Source of the DNA: Chiayiivirga sp.
GTDB lineage: Bacteria > Pseudomonadota > Gammaproteobacteria > Xanthomonadales > Xanthomonadaceae
Assembly: GCA_022647565.1 (NCBI GenBank)
Contig: JALCLA010000003.1
Location: 310,001-374,000, forward strand
Reading direction: 5' to 3'
DNA length: 64,000 nt
In this document: piece after piece, positions 40,501-50,055 of the stretch
Layout: the number at the start of each line of letters is the position of its first letter
How positions within the stretch are numbered: position 1 is the stretch's first letter
Notes under the pieces: generated by a model
Databases searched by the model: none
Seen by the model: only the letters and a program-made list of their open reading frames with translations
What the model was told of the DNA's origin: nothing
Position numbers and translations under genes: made by a program

Positions 40501-41990
40501 CCGATTCAGATTCCGCGGGCAGTCCTCGTCGCACGCTCTCGCTCAAGCGCGACAGCGCCGCCGCCCGCGTCGAGGAACGCCTGCACAAGGTATTGGCCCA
40601 AGCCGGCCTGGGCTCGCGCCGGGCGCTGGAAGAGCGCATCTCGAACGGCTTGGTGAAGGTCAACGGCGAAGTCGCCGCACTCGGTTCCAGCGTCAAGGGT
40701 GGCGACCGCATCGAACTCGACGGCAAGGTCTTCGTCGCAACCGCGCTGGTCGAGCCTGCGCGCGTGCTGGTCTACCACAAGCCCGAAGGCGAGGTGACCA
40801 CGCGCGAGGATCCGGAAGGGCGCCCGACCATCTTCGAGAAACTGCCTGCGCTCAAGGGCGCGCGCTGGATCGCGGTCGGTCGATTGGACATCAACACCAC
40901 CGGACTGCTGCTGCTCACCACCGACGGCGACCTCGCCAATGCGCTGATGCATCCTTCGGCCGAAGTGAAGCGGGAATACATCTGCCGCATCCACGGCGAG
41001 GTGGATGATTCGGTGGCGCAGAAACTGGCGCGCGGCATCGAACTGGAAGATGGCCCGGCAAAGTTCGACGAGATCGAGCGCATCGGCTCCAGCGATTCGC
41101 ACGCGTGGTTCCGCGTAGTGCTGCACGAAGGACGCAACCGCGAGGTACGCCGGATGTGGGAAGCGGTCGGCTTGCAGGTCAGCCGCCTCAAGCGTACCCG
41201 CTACGGCAACGTCGAACTGCCGCGCCACCTCAAGCGCGGCCAGAACGAAGAACTGGCGCCGGCCGAGGTTGAAGCCATGCGCGCCGCGCTGCAACTTGGC
41301 GCACCCGGTGGCGTGCTTACCCTGCAACCCGTGATCGGGCAGCGCCGCGCCGGCAAATCGGCCGAGTACAAGCCGCTGCGGCACGAACAACGCGCCTGGA
41401 CCAATGGCGGCTACGCCGACGAGGGGCGCGAACTGCGCGCCTTCGATACCTTGCGCGATGACCGACCGGCGCGCCCGGGCAAGTCTCGATTCGGTGCGAA
41501 GCCGGCGGGCGGCAAGCCCGGCTCACGCGGACCCAAGCCCGGTGGCCGGCGAGGCGGAGCGCGCCCTGGTGCCGGTGGCGACGACAATCGCGGCAATCGC
41601 CTCACGGCACCCGGCGGTGAACATCGCAGCGGTGGCCAGGGCCGCGGCCGCCGTGGCGCTCCGGGGGCGGCACCCGGCTTCGAGAATCCCACCGAGTTCC
41701 GCTCCTGGTATGCGCCCGAAGGCGTCACCACCACGAGCCGGGTGGCCCCGCCCCGCAACCAGGCAAAGCCCGGCGGGCGACCGGGCGGCGGAAATCCTTA
41801 CGGCGGCAAGCCCGCGGCACGTAGCGAGGGCAACCCCTACGGCGCGAAACCGGCTGCGCGAGGCCCGGGACGGCCGGGAGGAAATCGGGGGCCGGGAGGC
41901 GGACGCGGTCCCGGCGCGCCGGGTGGTCGCCCTGGACACGGCCCCGGAAAACCACGCGGCGGTGGACGCGGTCCCGGTCGCGGCGGCTGA
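40497..41990 (+). CDS. rluB: 23S rRNA pseudouridine synthase RluB with long disordered tail
   Basis: A 497-residue RsuA/RluB-family enzyme, expected to convert U2605 of 23S rRNA to pseudouridine. An S4 RNA-binding domain (residues 24-70, RLHKVLAQAGLGSRRALEE) precedes the catalytic domain, whose nucleophile is D131 in GRLDINTTGLLLLT. The core ends near residue 265. The remaining 230 residues are low-complexity Gly/Arg/Pro/Lys sequence, including a tandem GNPYGAKPAAR-type repeat and RGG-like stretches. Such tails occur in other proteobacterial RluB proteins and probably bind RNA. It overlaps scpB by 4 nt. Confidence 0.93.
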   Translation: MTDSDSAGSPRRTLSLKRDSAAARVEERLHKVLAQAGLGSRRALEERISNGLVKVNGEVAALGSSVKGGDRIELDGKVFVATALVEPARVLVYHKPEGEVTTREDPEGRPTIFEKLPALKGARWIAVGRLDINTTGLLLLTTDGDLANALMHPSAEVKREYICRIHGEVDDSVAQKLARGIELEDGPAKFDEIERIGSSDSHAWFRVVLHEGRNREVRRMWEAVGLQVSRLKRTRYGNVELPRHLKRGQNEELAPAEVEAMRAALQLGAPGGVLTLQPVIGQRRAGKSAEYKPLRHEQRAWTNGGYADEGRELRAFDTLRDDRPARPGKSRFGAKPAGGKPGSRGPKPGGRRGGARPGAGGDDNRGNRLTAPGGEHRSGGQGRGRRGAPGAAPGFENPTEFRSWYAPEGVTTTSRVAPPRNQAKPGGRPGGGNPYGGKPAARSEGNPYGAKPAARGPGRPGGNRGPGGGRGPGAPGGRPGHGPGKPRGGGRGPGRGG

Positions 41991-42036
41991 GGTCACGTCG
42001 TTCGCTGACCTCGGGGTTTCGCAGGCCGGAAACGAC

Positions 42037-42064
42037 AAAGGCAGCGCATCACTGCGCTGCCTTT
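42037..42064. terminator. Bidirectional terminator between rluB and the CsgG-like gene
   Basis: A perfect 12-bp stem (AAAGGCAGCGCA and its complement) with a TCAC loop. The A-rich 5' end and T-rich 3' end make it suitable for intrinsic termination in both directions between convergent genes. Confidence 0.85.
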
Positions 42065-42092
42065 GCGTGAACCGCCCGAAGCCCGCCGGATA

Positions 42093-42806
42093 TCAGTCGA
42101 TATCGAGCGACTCGCGCGTCTTGGCGCGACGGCGATCGTCGGCCGCGTCGAATTCAGCCTCGCAACCGTTGCGCTTGATCATCACGCATTCAAGGTAATC
42201 GGTGGTCAGCACCAGCGCGGCGCGGATCGCCTTGCCGGCCGGAGTCTTGTTCTGCTGTGACAGCGTGCCGCCGAAGCCACCGCGGTACAAGCCGACGCTC
42301 ACGCCGCCGCCCTTGGCATTGCCTTCGATCGTCCGGGCGAAGTCGACTTCGCCGGTATCGGTGTTGATCACTCGGATATCGACCGCCAGATAGGCGCTTT
42401 GCTTGTTGCCGCCCAGCGAAATGCCCTTGAAGCTGATCCCGCCGCCGGTGCTGGCAACGTCTTCTTCGTACGACGTCACCGTGCCCATGACCAGGTACTG
42501 CGCGCCGGTCAGCTGCCCGATGCGTGCGCCGGTGCCGGCGCGGACGCGACCCGAGGCACCGAGATTCTGCTCCTCCAGCACCGCTTCGAGCTTGCTGCGC
42601 TCCACCACCCGGAACTTGCCGAGCGCGGTCAGCTCGTTCGACAACATGCCGGACAGCTCCCAGCCCACGCCGCCGCTCCACCAGGCCGCACCGGACTCGT
42701 TCCGGAACTCCGCCACGCCAATCGACGGCTTGTTCTGCGCCAGTGCCGCGTTCGCCCCCATCGCGCCAGCCAAGGCCAACGCCACACCCAACACTCGCTG
42801 CTTCAT
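42093..42806 (-). CDS. CsgG/HfaB-family periplasmic or outer-membrane protein
   Basis: A 237-residue protein with a signal peptide (MKQRVLGVALALAGAMGANA, cleaved near ALA-QNK). The CsgG-like domain reads IGVAEFRNESGAAWW, GKFRVVERSKLEAVLEEQNLG, GARIGQLTGAQYLVMGTVTSY and IRVINTDTGEVDFARTIEG. CsgG itself is the curli secretion pore, but many relatives are soluble or lipid-linked factors. There is no lipobox cysteine here and no csg gene is near, so export of a specific substrate cannot be claimed. It is monocistronic, with a terminator downstream. Confidence 0.82.
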   Translation of the reverse strand: MKQRVLGVALALAGAMGANAALAQNKPSIGVAEFRNESGAAWWSGGVGWELSGMLSNELTALGKFRVVERSKLEAVLEEQNLGASGRVRAGTGARIGQLTGAQYLVMGTVTSYEEDVASTGGGISFKGISLGGNKQSAYLAVDIRVINTDTGEVDFARTIEGNAKGGGVSVGLYRGGFGGTLSQQNKTPAGKAIRAALVLTTDYLECVMIKRNGCEAEFDAADDRRRAKTRESLDID

Positions 42807-42972
42807 TGCTGCTCTCCAGAAGTATCCGCTACGCGCGGACGATCAGTAACCGGGATTTGCGGCCCAATCCGGATTCGACCGGGGCACCGTCCATCCTCAG
42901 AACGAAGTTTGCGCCGGAAATCGGTCATTGGCGAGAACCGATACGGAAAACCGCCTCGACTTCACCGCACCT

Positions 42973-43770
42973 TCACGGCAGCAGCTCGAATTCGTCCGCA
43001 TCGAGCTGGGCCGGGAAGCGCTGACGGTGCGCTGCCAGCGCCGCAGCGGAGAGGGTCACGGTGACGCACTGCGGCTGGGCCCCCAGTTCCACCAGTGGCA
43101 TGCCGAGGAAGTCCAGCGCGACGCTGTCCCCGGCGTAGTGCAGTTCGTTGCCGTCCACCCCGACCCGGTTCAGTCCGAGCACGTAACTCAGGTTCTCGAT
43201 GGCGCGCGCGCGCAACAGGGTCTGCCAGGCATGGCGACGTGCACTGGGCCAGTTGGCCACGTACAGCAACAAGTCGTAGTCGAAGTTCTGGGCGGCGCGG
43301 TCATGGCGATTGCGGCTCCACACGGGAAAGCGCAGGTCGTAGCAGACCAGGGGACAGATGCGCCAGCCATTGAGCTCCACCAGGAGCTTGCGCTTGCCAT
43401 CGGCGTAACGGTGATGCTCGTTCGCCATGCGGAACAGGTGGCGCTTGTCGTAGTACGCCAGCGTTCCGTCGGGGCGCGCCCACAGCAACCGATTGAACAC
43501 CTGCTCGCCCTCGCGGATCACCATCGAGCCGGTCACCACTGCGCCGACCTCGCGCGCCAGGGCCGAAAGCCAGGCCACGCTTTCGCCCTGCATGGTCTCG
43601 GCGCTGCCGATGGCCTCGTTGCTGAAGCCGCTGGTGAAGGTCTCGGGCAGGACAATCAGGTCGCCCTGCCCGCGCAGGGCGCGCACCAACGCTCCGTACA
43701 GCGCCCGGTTGGCGGCAGCGTCGTGCCAGACGGTGCTGGCTTGGATCAATGAGACACGCAAATCGTTCAT
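42973..43770 (-). CDS. yafV: Omega-amidase YafV (nitrilase superfamily)
   Basis: A 265-residue C-N hydrolase with the nitrilase triad E43 (LPETFTSGFS), K109 (YYDKRHLF) and C143 (CPLVCYDLRFP). YafV/Nit2-type enzymes hydrolyse 2-oxoglutaramate and 2-oxosuccinamate, removing the products of glutamine- or asparagine-dependent transamination. The gene begins 5 nt after the methionine aminotransferase stop, and the pair forms the known aminotransferase/omega-amidase couple that regenerates methionine from its 2-oxo acid. The start at 43770 (MNDLRVSLIQ) was chosen over a longer frame lying in the upstream gene. Confidence 0.93.
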   Translation of the reverse strand: MNDLRVSLIQASTVWHDAAANRALYGALVRALRGQGDLIVLPETFTSGFSNEAIGSAETMQGESVAWLSALAREVGAVVTGSMVIREGEQVFNRLLWARPDGTLAYYDKRHLFRMANEHHRYADGKRKLLVELNGWRICPLVCYDLRFPVWSRNRHDRAAQNFDYDLLLYVANWPSARRHAWQTLLRARAIENLSYVLGLNRVGVDGNELHYAGDSVALDFLGMPLVELGAQPQCVTVTLSAAALAAHRQRFPAQLDADEFELLP

Positions 43771-43775
43771 GGGTT

Positions 43776-44939
43776 TCAGACCCGGCGCAGACGTTCGGCC
43801 GCGGCAACCTGGGTTGCATCGGACTTGGCGAAACAGAACCGGATCAGGCGCTGGCCCGGCGGCGGCGACTGGTAGAACGGCGACAGCGGGATCGCGGCGA
43901 CGCCCTTCTCCACCGTCAGCCAGCGACTGAATGCCACGTCGTCCAGGTCGCTGATCGACGAATAATCGGCCAGCTGGAAGTACGCTCCGTCCACGCGTGG
44001 CAGTGCGAAGCGGGTGTCGGCCAGCAGGCTGCGGAAGCGGTCGCGCTTCTCCTGATAGAACGCGGGCAAGTCGAGGTAGTGCTCGGGATGGCGCTCGATC
44101 ATGTCGGCGAACGCCCATTGCGCCGGGTTGAAGCTGCAAAAGGTGAGGTACTGGTGCACCTTGCGGAATTCGGCCGAGAGCGCCGCCGGCGCGATGCAGT
44201 AACCGAGTTTCCAGCCAGTGCAGTGATAGGTCTTGCCGAAGGAACTCACCACGAAGCTGCACGCGGCCAGTTCGGGATGGCGCAGCACGCTCTGGTGTTC
44301 GGCACCGTCGAACACGATGTGCTCGTAGACCTCGTCCGAGAGCAGCACGATGCCGGTATCGCGCAGGAGTTCGGCCAGGGCATCGAGGTCGGCGCGCGCG
44401 AGCACCGCGCCGGTGGGATTGTGGGGCGAATTGATCAGCAGCATCCGCGTGCGCGGCGTGATCGCATCGCGCACGCGCTGCCAGTCGACATGGAATCCAT
44501 GTTCAAGATCCGCGGGCGCAACGAGCGGCACGTGCACGGCGCGCGCGCCGGCCAGTTCGATCGCGGGCTCGTAGCTGTCGTAGCAGGGATCGAGCACGAT
44601 CACTTCCTCGCCCGCACGCACCACCGCATGGATCGCCGCGAACAGCGCTTCGGTGGCGCCGCTGGTGACGGTGATCTCGGTCTCGGCATCGATCTTGCTG
44701 CGGTAGAGCCGTTCGGTCTTGACCGCAATCTGCTGGCGCAGTGCCGGAATGCCGGTCATGGGTGCGTACTGATTCCTGCCCTCGTGCATGGCGCGCGCCA
44801 ACGCAGCCTGCAGGAACTCGGGCGCATCGAAATCGGGGAAGCCCTGCCCCAGATTCACTGCCTTGTGTTCGGCCGCCAGCTGCGACATCACGGTGAAAAT
44901 GGTGGTGCCAACCTTCGGCAGCTTGGTATCGATCCGCAT
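43776..44939 (-). CDS. ybdL: Methionine aminotransferase (YbdL/KAT-type, PLP-dependent)
   Basis: A 387-residue fold-type I aminotransferase. The PLP lysine is K236 in SSFGKTYHCTGWK. Cofactor contacts include N174 (SPHNPTG), D202 and Y205 (SDEVYEH). The N terminus KLPKVGTTIFTVMSQLAAEH followed by NLGQGFPDF is diagnostic of the YbdL/glutamine transaminase K group, which acts on methionine and its 2-oxo acid. Coupled with the omega-amidase downstream it would complete the last step of methionine salvage begun by MtnA (13513-14571). Confidence 0.92.
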   Translation of the reverse strand: MRIDTKLPKVGTTIFTVMSQLAAEHKAVNLGQGFPDFDAPEFLQAALARAMHEGRNQYAPMTGIPALRQQIAVKTERLYRSKIDAETEITVTSGATEALFAAIHAVVRAGEEVIVLDPCYDSYEPAIELAGARAVHVPLVAPADLEHGFHVDWQRVRDAITPRTRMLLINSPHNPTGAVLARADLDALAELLRDTGIVLLSDEVYEHIVFDGAEHQSVLRHPELAACSFVVSSFGKTYHCTGWKLGYCIAPAALSAEFRKVHQYLTFCSFNPAQWAFADMIERHPEHYLDLPAFYQEKRDRFRSLLADTRFALPRVDGAYFQLADYSSISDLDDVAFSRWLTVEKGVAAIPLSPFYQSPPPGQRLIRFCFAKSDATQVAAAERLRRV

Positions 44940-44998
44940 GGAGTTCCTTCAGGCAAGCAAGTGCATCGCGCCACGCGCGCGGCACGGCGATGTCCGCA

Positions 44999-47900
44999 TC
45001 AGGGACAGGTGAGTGCGTCGGTCAGGCGCGTGACCGGGAGGTCCACGCTCCAGGATCCCGTCAGGGGCGGCAACAGCGTCAGGTCGACCCGGATCTGGCC
45101 GCTGCCCGCGCTGTCGTAGCGGCGCGTCAGGCTACCGATGTCGCGCGCCACCGGCTCACGATACGGGCACAAGGGGCAGAAGCCCTCGCGCTGGGTGAGT
45201 CGCATGCTCTCGACGCCAAACGGGGCTGCGGAGCCAAGCGCCCAACGCGCAATGCCCTGGCCGTCGTAGAAATAGGCGCCGTTGCTCTCGATGCCGGAAT
45301 AGGCATTGATCGCGTAACCGAATCCCGAGCGACTGGGCGCATACCACACACCGCTCAGGGCAGCCGGCACCGAATTCAGGTTGGGGCATCCTCCTCCATC
45401 AAGCAAGGTCATGGGCTCGCTGCCGCTTTCGCCATCCAGATTCCAGCTGAACACGAAATGCGTGGCATCCGTGAACGCCAGCTGGACTTCTCCCACCGAC
45501 GTTGCTCGCGCGCTGTCGCCATCCCAGCGATAGCGGTCCATGCGCACTCGCCACACGCCATCTTGCGGCCCCGGTGCCGCCGCCGCCCCGAGATACCAGG
45601 TGGGCGTGCCATCCTGCAGGTAGGTGTACCAAGCCAGAGACCAGACCGGGCCGGCAGGCAGCAGGATCAGGCCCGAACCTGAGCGCGCCGGGTTGTAGTA
45701 CGGGCCGAATTTGATCGGCGCCCTCGCCGTGGCCGTCGACAATTCGACCTTCAAGTCGAACTCGGCCGCCATGATCCCGGTGTTGACCGGCGTCACGTAC
45801 CAACGCCCGGGCGACAGCGCACCACCCGTCAGCGTGATCGATTCGGTCGCGCCGGGATGGATCGAGGTGCCCTGCGCCAGACCGCGCGCCGGAGCCGGCG
45901 CGATGATCGGAGAAGTGGCGTTGTCGGCCTTGGCCAGATACAGATCGACCTCGCCGCTGCCGCTGCTCGACACGGTCAGGCTGGCTGCGTTCGGGGGCAC
46001 GTCGAAGTAGAGCTTGTCCTGTGCCGCGCCCGGCGCGAGGCGCATGTGGCGCGAACCCACGGCAAGCGCCGCGGGTGCTGCCTCGCCCGGCAAGCTGCGC
46101 AGCACTTCCACCGGAATCACGCCGAGGCCATCGGGTGCCTGTGGCGTCGCCTGCAGCCGGATCACGCCCAAGCGGCGTTCGCCCGGCAACAGGGTCGGAT
46201 CATTCCACGCCACTCGCAGGGCAAATGGCTCGCGGCTCTGGGTGCGACCCGGGCCCGACGCCTTGAGCGTCTCGCCCGTGCCGGTGGTCGGGATCACGGC
46301 TGTTTCCAGAACCACGGTGTCACTGGTTCCCGCCGGATCGCTGCTGCCCTGCGCGCCGGCATCCCAGTTCTGCACCAACACCCAGTAGCGACGTTCGGCA
46401 TTGCCTGCCGTCACGTCCAGCTGGCAGCGCTCGTCGGCACGCGCACCGGCGGAGGTGCAGAGTTCCTCGCTCTCGTCCGGTGCGCCGTCGCCGTCGAGGT
46501 CCTCGCCCACGAACAGGTCGACGTCGTAGGCGGTGGCCGAGCGCGTCGTGGCATCGACTCGGTAGAGCGCCTCGGTGGTTCCCGCACGCGCCGGTACCCG
46601 CAGCACACGGACGAAGTTGCCGATCGCGAAGTCGTCGTAACGATCATCACGTGTCGGATCCTGCACCAGGCTGGGCATGTCGACCGATGGCGCCACCAGC
46701 GCCGTGGCCAGCACCCCGGCTTCCGGCAGCGAAACCAGGCCCGAGAAGGCAACGTCCTGGTATCCGGATTCCCCCGTGCCCGTCACGGTGACCTTCGCCG
46801 GCAAGGTTCCGGGCTGGGCAAACAGGGTGAGCGGAATCTCGGCGTTCTCGGCGGCCGCGCCCCCCGTGCGGATGAACTTGACCCGTCCGTTGACCCAGGC
46901 TCCGGGAAAACTGGCATCACTGATGTCGAAATTGAAGGTGACGTCCTGGCTCGCGCCAGGTGCAAGGGTGAAACTCGACGGTGTTGCGGTCGCTGATGCG
47001 GGCGACGGCAGATCGAATTCGACGCGCCAGCTAGCTCCGCCGGCCAGATCGCTGATGCGCCGCGACAAGACGCAGCGTTCGAAGCAGTCTTCGTGCACCA
47101 GGCTGGGCCGATTGAGATCGCGCGGGACCCCGCCTTGCGCCGGATTGGCATTGCGGAACTCGCTGGGGCTGGTGACGAAGGCCAGGCCAGCCCGGGACGC
47201 GCGCGCAAGATCGGCCACGCCCGAGCCTTGCTCGAACGGCGTGGCGAGCCTCACGCCGTTCTGATGTCGCACCGAAGGACGGGCCGTAGTCAGCAGGGCC
47301 GACTCCGCCTCCGACGGGTTCCAGTTCGGCTTGGCCGCGATCAGCAGGGCGGCCGCGCCAGACAGGTGTGGCGTCGCCATCGAGGTGCCGCTCATGAAGG
47401 CGGTGCCGGTGCCGGTGCGGGCCGCCGCCATGATGCTGGTGCCGGGTGCCGTCAGGTCGGGCTTCAACAGGCCGGGCACGGATTCGATCGGTCCGCGCCC
47501 GCTACTCGAAGCCAGGATGTCGCCGAACTCCGGGACGCTCTCGACCCGCGTTCCTTCGATCCGTGCGCTGTGCCCGCTGCCGGTGGCCATCCAGGTCTTC
47601 AGGGCCTGTCCGGCGGTGTAGCCCAGGTGGGTGCCGGGAATGCTGTGCGCATCGGCGACCACGCTTTCGCCATCACCGGCCTGATTGACCAGCACCATTC
47701 CACCGCCGCCCGCGAGCCGCACGTTGTTGCTCTTTGCCACGCGCGCCTGCACGCCGCGATCGCAGACCACGATCTCGCCGTTGAAACGTCCCGGCTGCCA
47801 CGGACTGCTGACGCCGGTGGGCGGTGAATCGAGATCGGTCCCGATGCTGCAACCGGGGAATTGCGCATCGCGCACCAAGGCACGCGGGCCGTAGCCCGCG

Positions 47901-49165
47901 GTGGAGCCGACCCCGACGAGGACGCCGCCCGAGGGCGGCGCGCTGTCACCGCCGCTCAGATCGACGAGGCGGTTCACGATGCCGCGATCATGCGTGGCAT
48001 TGGCCGCCGTCAGCACCCAGGGTGCGTCACCTGGCGAGGTGACCGTGGCCGCTTCGGGGCCGTCGTTGCCGGCCGCGACCACCACCACGACACCGGCCTC
48101 GCGCGCGGCCAGCATCGCGACGGCATCGCCCGAAGTCCACAGGTTGCGAGGTGCGCCACCAATGGAATAGTTGATGACGTCCACCCCGTCGGCCACGGCC
48201 TGATCGATGGCCGCGCGCAGCCAGCTGCCGCGGCAGGTTTCCTCGCTCTCGCAAGCCTTGTAGGAAATCACGTTGGCGTGCGGCGCGACCCCGGAAATCG
48301 GACGCGATACCGACCCGTTCGGCACCGCGATGCTGGCCGCCACCGCATTGCCCGCGGCGGTGCTTGCCACGTGCGTGCCATGCCCGGTGCCATCGAGGCC
48401 ATCGTTGGCCTCGCGGTCATTGCACTCGGAACTGGCATGGGTCCCGGTGCACAGGGTGAAATCATGGATACCGATCAGCTTCGTGTTGCACTCAGACGCG
48501 AAGCTGCCGGTGGCGCAGCGACCGAAGAAACCCGGTTTCGGATTGACGTGACGGAAGCCATCCACCGGCCCGGTGGCCTGAAACGAGGGATGGTCACGAT
48601 TGATGCCGGAATCGATCACGCCCACAACGACGCCTTCGCCACGCGTGGCGATGCCCGCCGCGCCGTTCCAGATCGAGTCGGCATGGATCCATTGCGGACC
48701 GGCATCGGTCATCGGTCGACGGGTGAAATCCGGTTCCACCCGTGCCACGCCCTCGCTCTTGCCCACCTGCGCGGCTTCCGCCGCGCTCAACTCCAGTGCA
48801 ACGCCGTTCGAAGTGACCTCATACACGAACAGTGGTCGCAGTTCGCGTCCGAATTGCGCGCTCAATGCGGCGAGACGCCCCTCGCGCCAGTCCGACAGCG
48901 CGGCGCGATAGGCCCGGCTTGCCGGTGCCTCGACATCGAGCCGGCGCGTACCGGTCACGACCGGACTGGTCGCCTTGAGTCCCGCCAACTTCGGTTGGGC
49001 GGCCGCGTCCATGCCCTGGAAGCTGGCCAGCGGCGGTTCGACGAAATCGATCAGGTATATCCCTCGCGCCGAGGCCTTGCCGGCGTCGGCAGGAGCATCG
49101 CTGCGCGCGCCTGCGGCGCCGGCGCAAGCGAGAAAAACCGCGAGTGCAAGAGGCGTGGTACGCAT
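44999..49165 (-). CDS. Large secreted subtilisin-like serine protease (S8) with C-terminal repeats
   Basis: A 1388-residue exported protease. After the signal peptide (MRTTPLALAVFLACAGAAG) and a propeptide domain (about 35-150), the S8 domain carries D185 (GVIDSGINRDHPS), H262 (GTGHGTHVAST) and S594 (SGTSMATPHLSG). The gap between His and Ser is widened by a PA-like domain (about 440-530, ending THLGYTAGQALKTW). Downstream lie beta-sandwich domains. Near the C terminus are two copies of a motif Y-x-P-x-R-S-G-x-G (YYNPARSGSG, WYAPSRSGFG). The start at 49165 was chosen for the signal peptide; about 210 upstream residues lie antisense to ccmA. It is divergent from the ccm operon. Confidence 0.93.
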   Translation of the reverse strand: MRTTPLALAVFLACAGAAGARSDAPADAGKASARGIYLIDFVEPPLASFQGMDAAAQPKLAGLKATSPVVTGTRRLDVEAPASRAYRAALSDWREGRLAALSAQFGRELRPLFVYEVTSNGVALELSAAEAAQVGKSEGVARVEPDFTRRPMTDAGPQWIHADSIWNGAAGIATRGEGVVVGVIDSGINRDHPSFQATGPVDGFRHVNPKPGFFGRCATGSFASECNTKLIGIHDFTLCTGTHASSECNDREANDGLDGTGHGTHVASTAAGNAVAASIAVPNGSVSRPISGVAPHANVISYKACESEETCRGSWLRAAIDQAVADGVDVINYSIGGAPRNLWTSGDAVAMLAAREAGVVVVVAAGNDGPEAATVTSPGDAPWVLTAANATHDRGIVNRLVDLSGGDSAPPSGGVLVGVGSTAGYGPRALVRDAQFPGCSIGTDLDSPPTGVSSPWQPGRFNGEIVVCDRGVQARVAKSNNVRLAGGGGMVLVNQAGDGESVVADAHSIPGTHLGYTAGQALKTWMATGSGHSARIEGTRVESVPEFGDILASSSGRGPIESVPGLLKPDLTAPGTSIMAAARTGTGTAFMSGTSMATPHLSGAAALLIAAKPNWNPSEAESALLTTARPSVRHQNGVRLATPFEQGSGVADLARASRAGLAFVTSPSEFRNANPAQGGVPRDLNRPSLVHEDCFERCVLSRRISDLAGGASWRVEFDLPSPASATATPSSFTLAPGASQDVTFNFDISDASFPGAWVNGRVKFIRTGGAAAENAEIPLTLFAQPGTLPAKVTVTGTGESGYQDVAFSGLVSLPEAGVLATALVAPSVDMPSLVQDPTRDDRYDDFAIGNFVRVLRVPARAGTTEALYRVDATTRSATAYDVDLFVGEDLDGDGAPDESEELCTSAGARADERCQLDVTAGNAERRYWVLVQNWDAGAQGSSDPAGTSDTVVLETAVIPTTGTGETLKASGPGRTQSREPFALRVAWNDPTLLPGERRLGVIRLQATPQAPDGLGVIPVEVLRSLPGEAAPAALAVGSRHMRLAPGAAQDKLYFDVPPNAASLTVSSSGSGEVDLYLAKADNATSPIIAPAPARGLAQGTSIHPGATESITLTGGALSPGRWYVTPVNTGIMAAEFDLKVELSTATARAPIKFGPYYNPARSGSGLILLPAGPVWSLAWYTYLQDGTPTWYLGAAAAPGPQDGVWRVRMDRYRWDGDSARATSVGEVQLAFTDATHFVFSWNLDGESGSEPMTLLDGGGCPNLNSVPAALSGVWYAPSRSGFGYAINAYSGIESNGAYFYDGQGIARWALGSAAPFGVESMRLTQREGFCPLCPYREPVARDIGSLTRRYDSAGSGQIRVDLTLLPPLTGSWSVDLPVTRLTDALTCP

Positions 49166-49344
49166 GGCCAGGTCCCGGGCGAGTCGATGCCGAAGTGTAG
49201 CGGTGCGCGCCATGGGCGCAATTGCCGCTGGCAGTGGCAGCCTGATCGCCGCCGCGTGAAGCCGACGCCATGAACACTTCCTGGCGCCGGAGATGCAGCG
49301 ACCGGGTCGAAGCACGGCGCCGACTTCGGTAGCATGCGCCCCGC

Positions 49345-50055
49345 ATGAGCTTGCCCGCCGATTCCCGTGAACCCGTCCATCCCACGCGCAAGCCGACCGG
49401 GCCAGAGTCGAATCACGCTGCGCTGCTGCAGGCGCGTGGCCTGAGTTTCGCGCGCAACGACGAGCCGATCTTCGGCCCGCTCGACTTCGAGGTCGCGCCG
49501 GGTGAAGCCTTGCTGGTGCACGGCGGCAACGGCAGCGGCAAGACCACCTTGCTGCGCGTGCTGGCTGGGCTGCTCGAACCAGGCAGCGGCGAGATCCGGA
49601 TCGCGGGGGCGCGCGAAACCCGCGAGGCCGTTGCGCGCAATACCGCGTTGCTGGGCCATCTGCTCGGCCACAAGGGCGAATTGAGCACCAGCGAGAACCT
49701 GCGCTTTGCGGTCGGCCTTTACGGTCAGCGTGAAGGCAGCCGCATCGACGCGGTGCTGGAACAGGTCGGGCTGGGCGGCTACGAGGACACGCCGGCACGC
49801 CTGCTGTCGGCCGGACAACGCAAGCGCCTGGCCCTGGCTCGCCTGTCGCTGCTCCCGGCCCGGTTGTGGCTGATGGACGAGCCTTACGCCAACCTTGACC
49901 TTCCCGGCATCGATTTGGTCAACCGCCTGATCGAGCAGCATCTGGCGCGCGATGGCGCGGCGCTCATCACCAGCCATGGCGCCTATGCGACCGGCGCCGT
50001 GCGCACCCGCACCCTCGAACTCGATGCCAGTCGCGGAGTACCCGGCAATGGCTGA
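49345..50055 (+). CDS. ccmA: Heme exporter ATP-binding protein CcmA
   Basis: A 236-residue ABC ATPase of cytochrome c maturation system I, releasing holo-CcmE from CcmCD. Walker A is [12 protein letters not shown], the signature is [14 protein letters not shown] and Walker B is [12 protein letters not shown]. An extra 25-residue polar N terminus precedes the usual start ([13 protein letters not shown]). It is the first gene of a nine-gene ccm operon and overlaps ccmB by 8 nt. The divergent subtilase lies 179 bp upstream, and the promoter should be in that gap. Confidence 0.95.
   Translation: MSLPADSREPVHPTRKPTGPESNHAALLQARGLSFARNDEPIFGPLDFEVAPGEALLVHGGNGSGKTTLLRVLAGLLEPGSGEIRIAGARETREAVARNTALLGHLLGHKGELSTSENLRFAVGLYGQREGSRIDAVLEQVGLGGYEDTPARLLSAGQRKRLALARLSLLPARLWLMDEPYANLDLPGIDLVNRLIEQHLARDGAALITSHGAYATGAVRTRTLELDASRGVPGNG

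Noticed and set aside
42093-42806. Curli secretion channel CsgG
   Set aside because: There is no lipobox cysteine and no csgA, csgB, csgE or csgF neighbour; only the broader family can be supported.
49166-49798. N-terminal extension of the subtilase frame into ccmA
   Set aside because: The extension is low-complexity Arg/Ala/Pro sequence antisense to ccmA; a signal peptide begins exactly at 49165.
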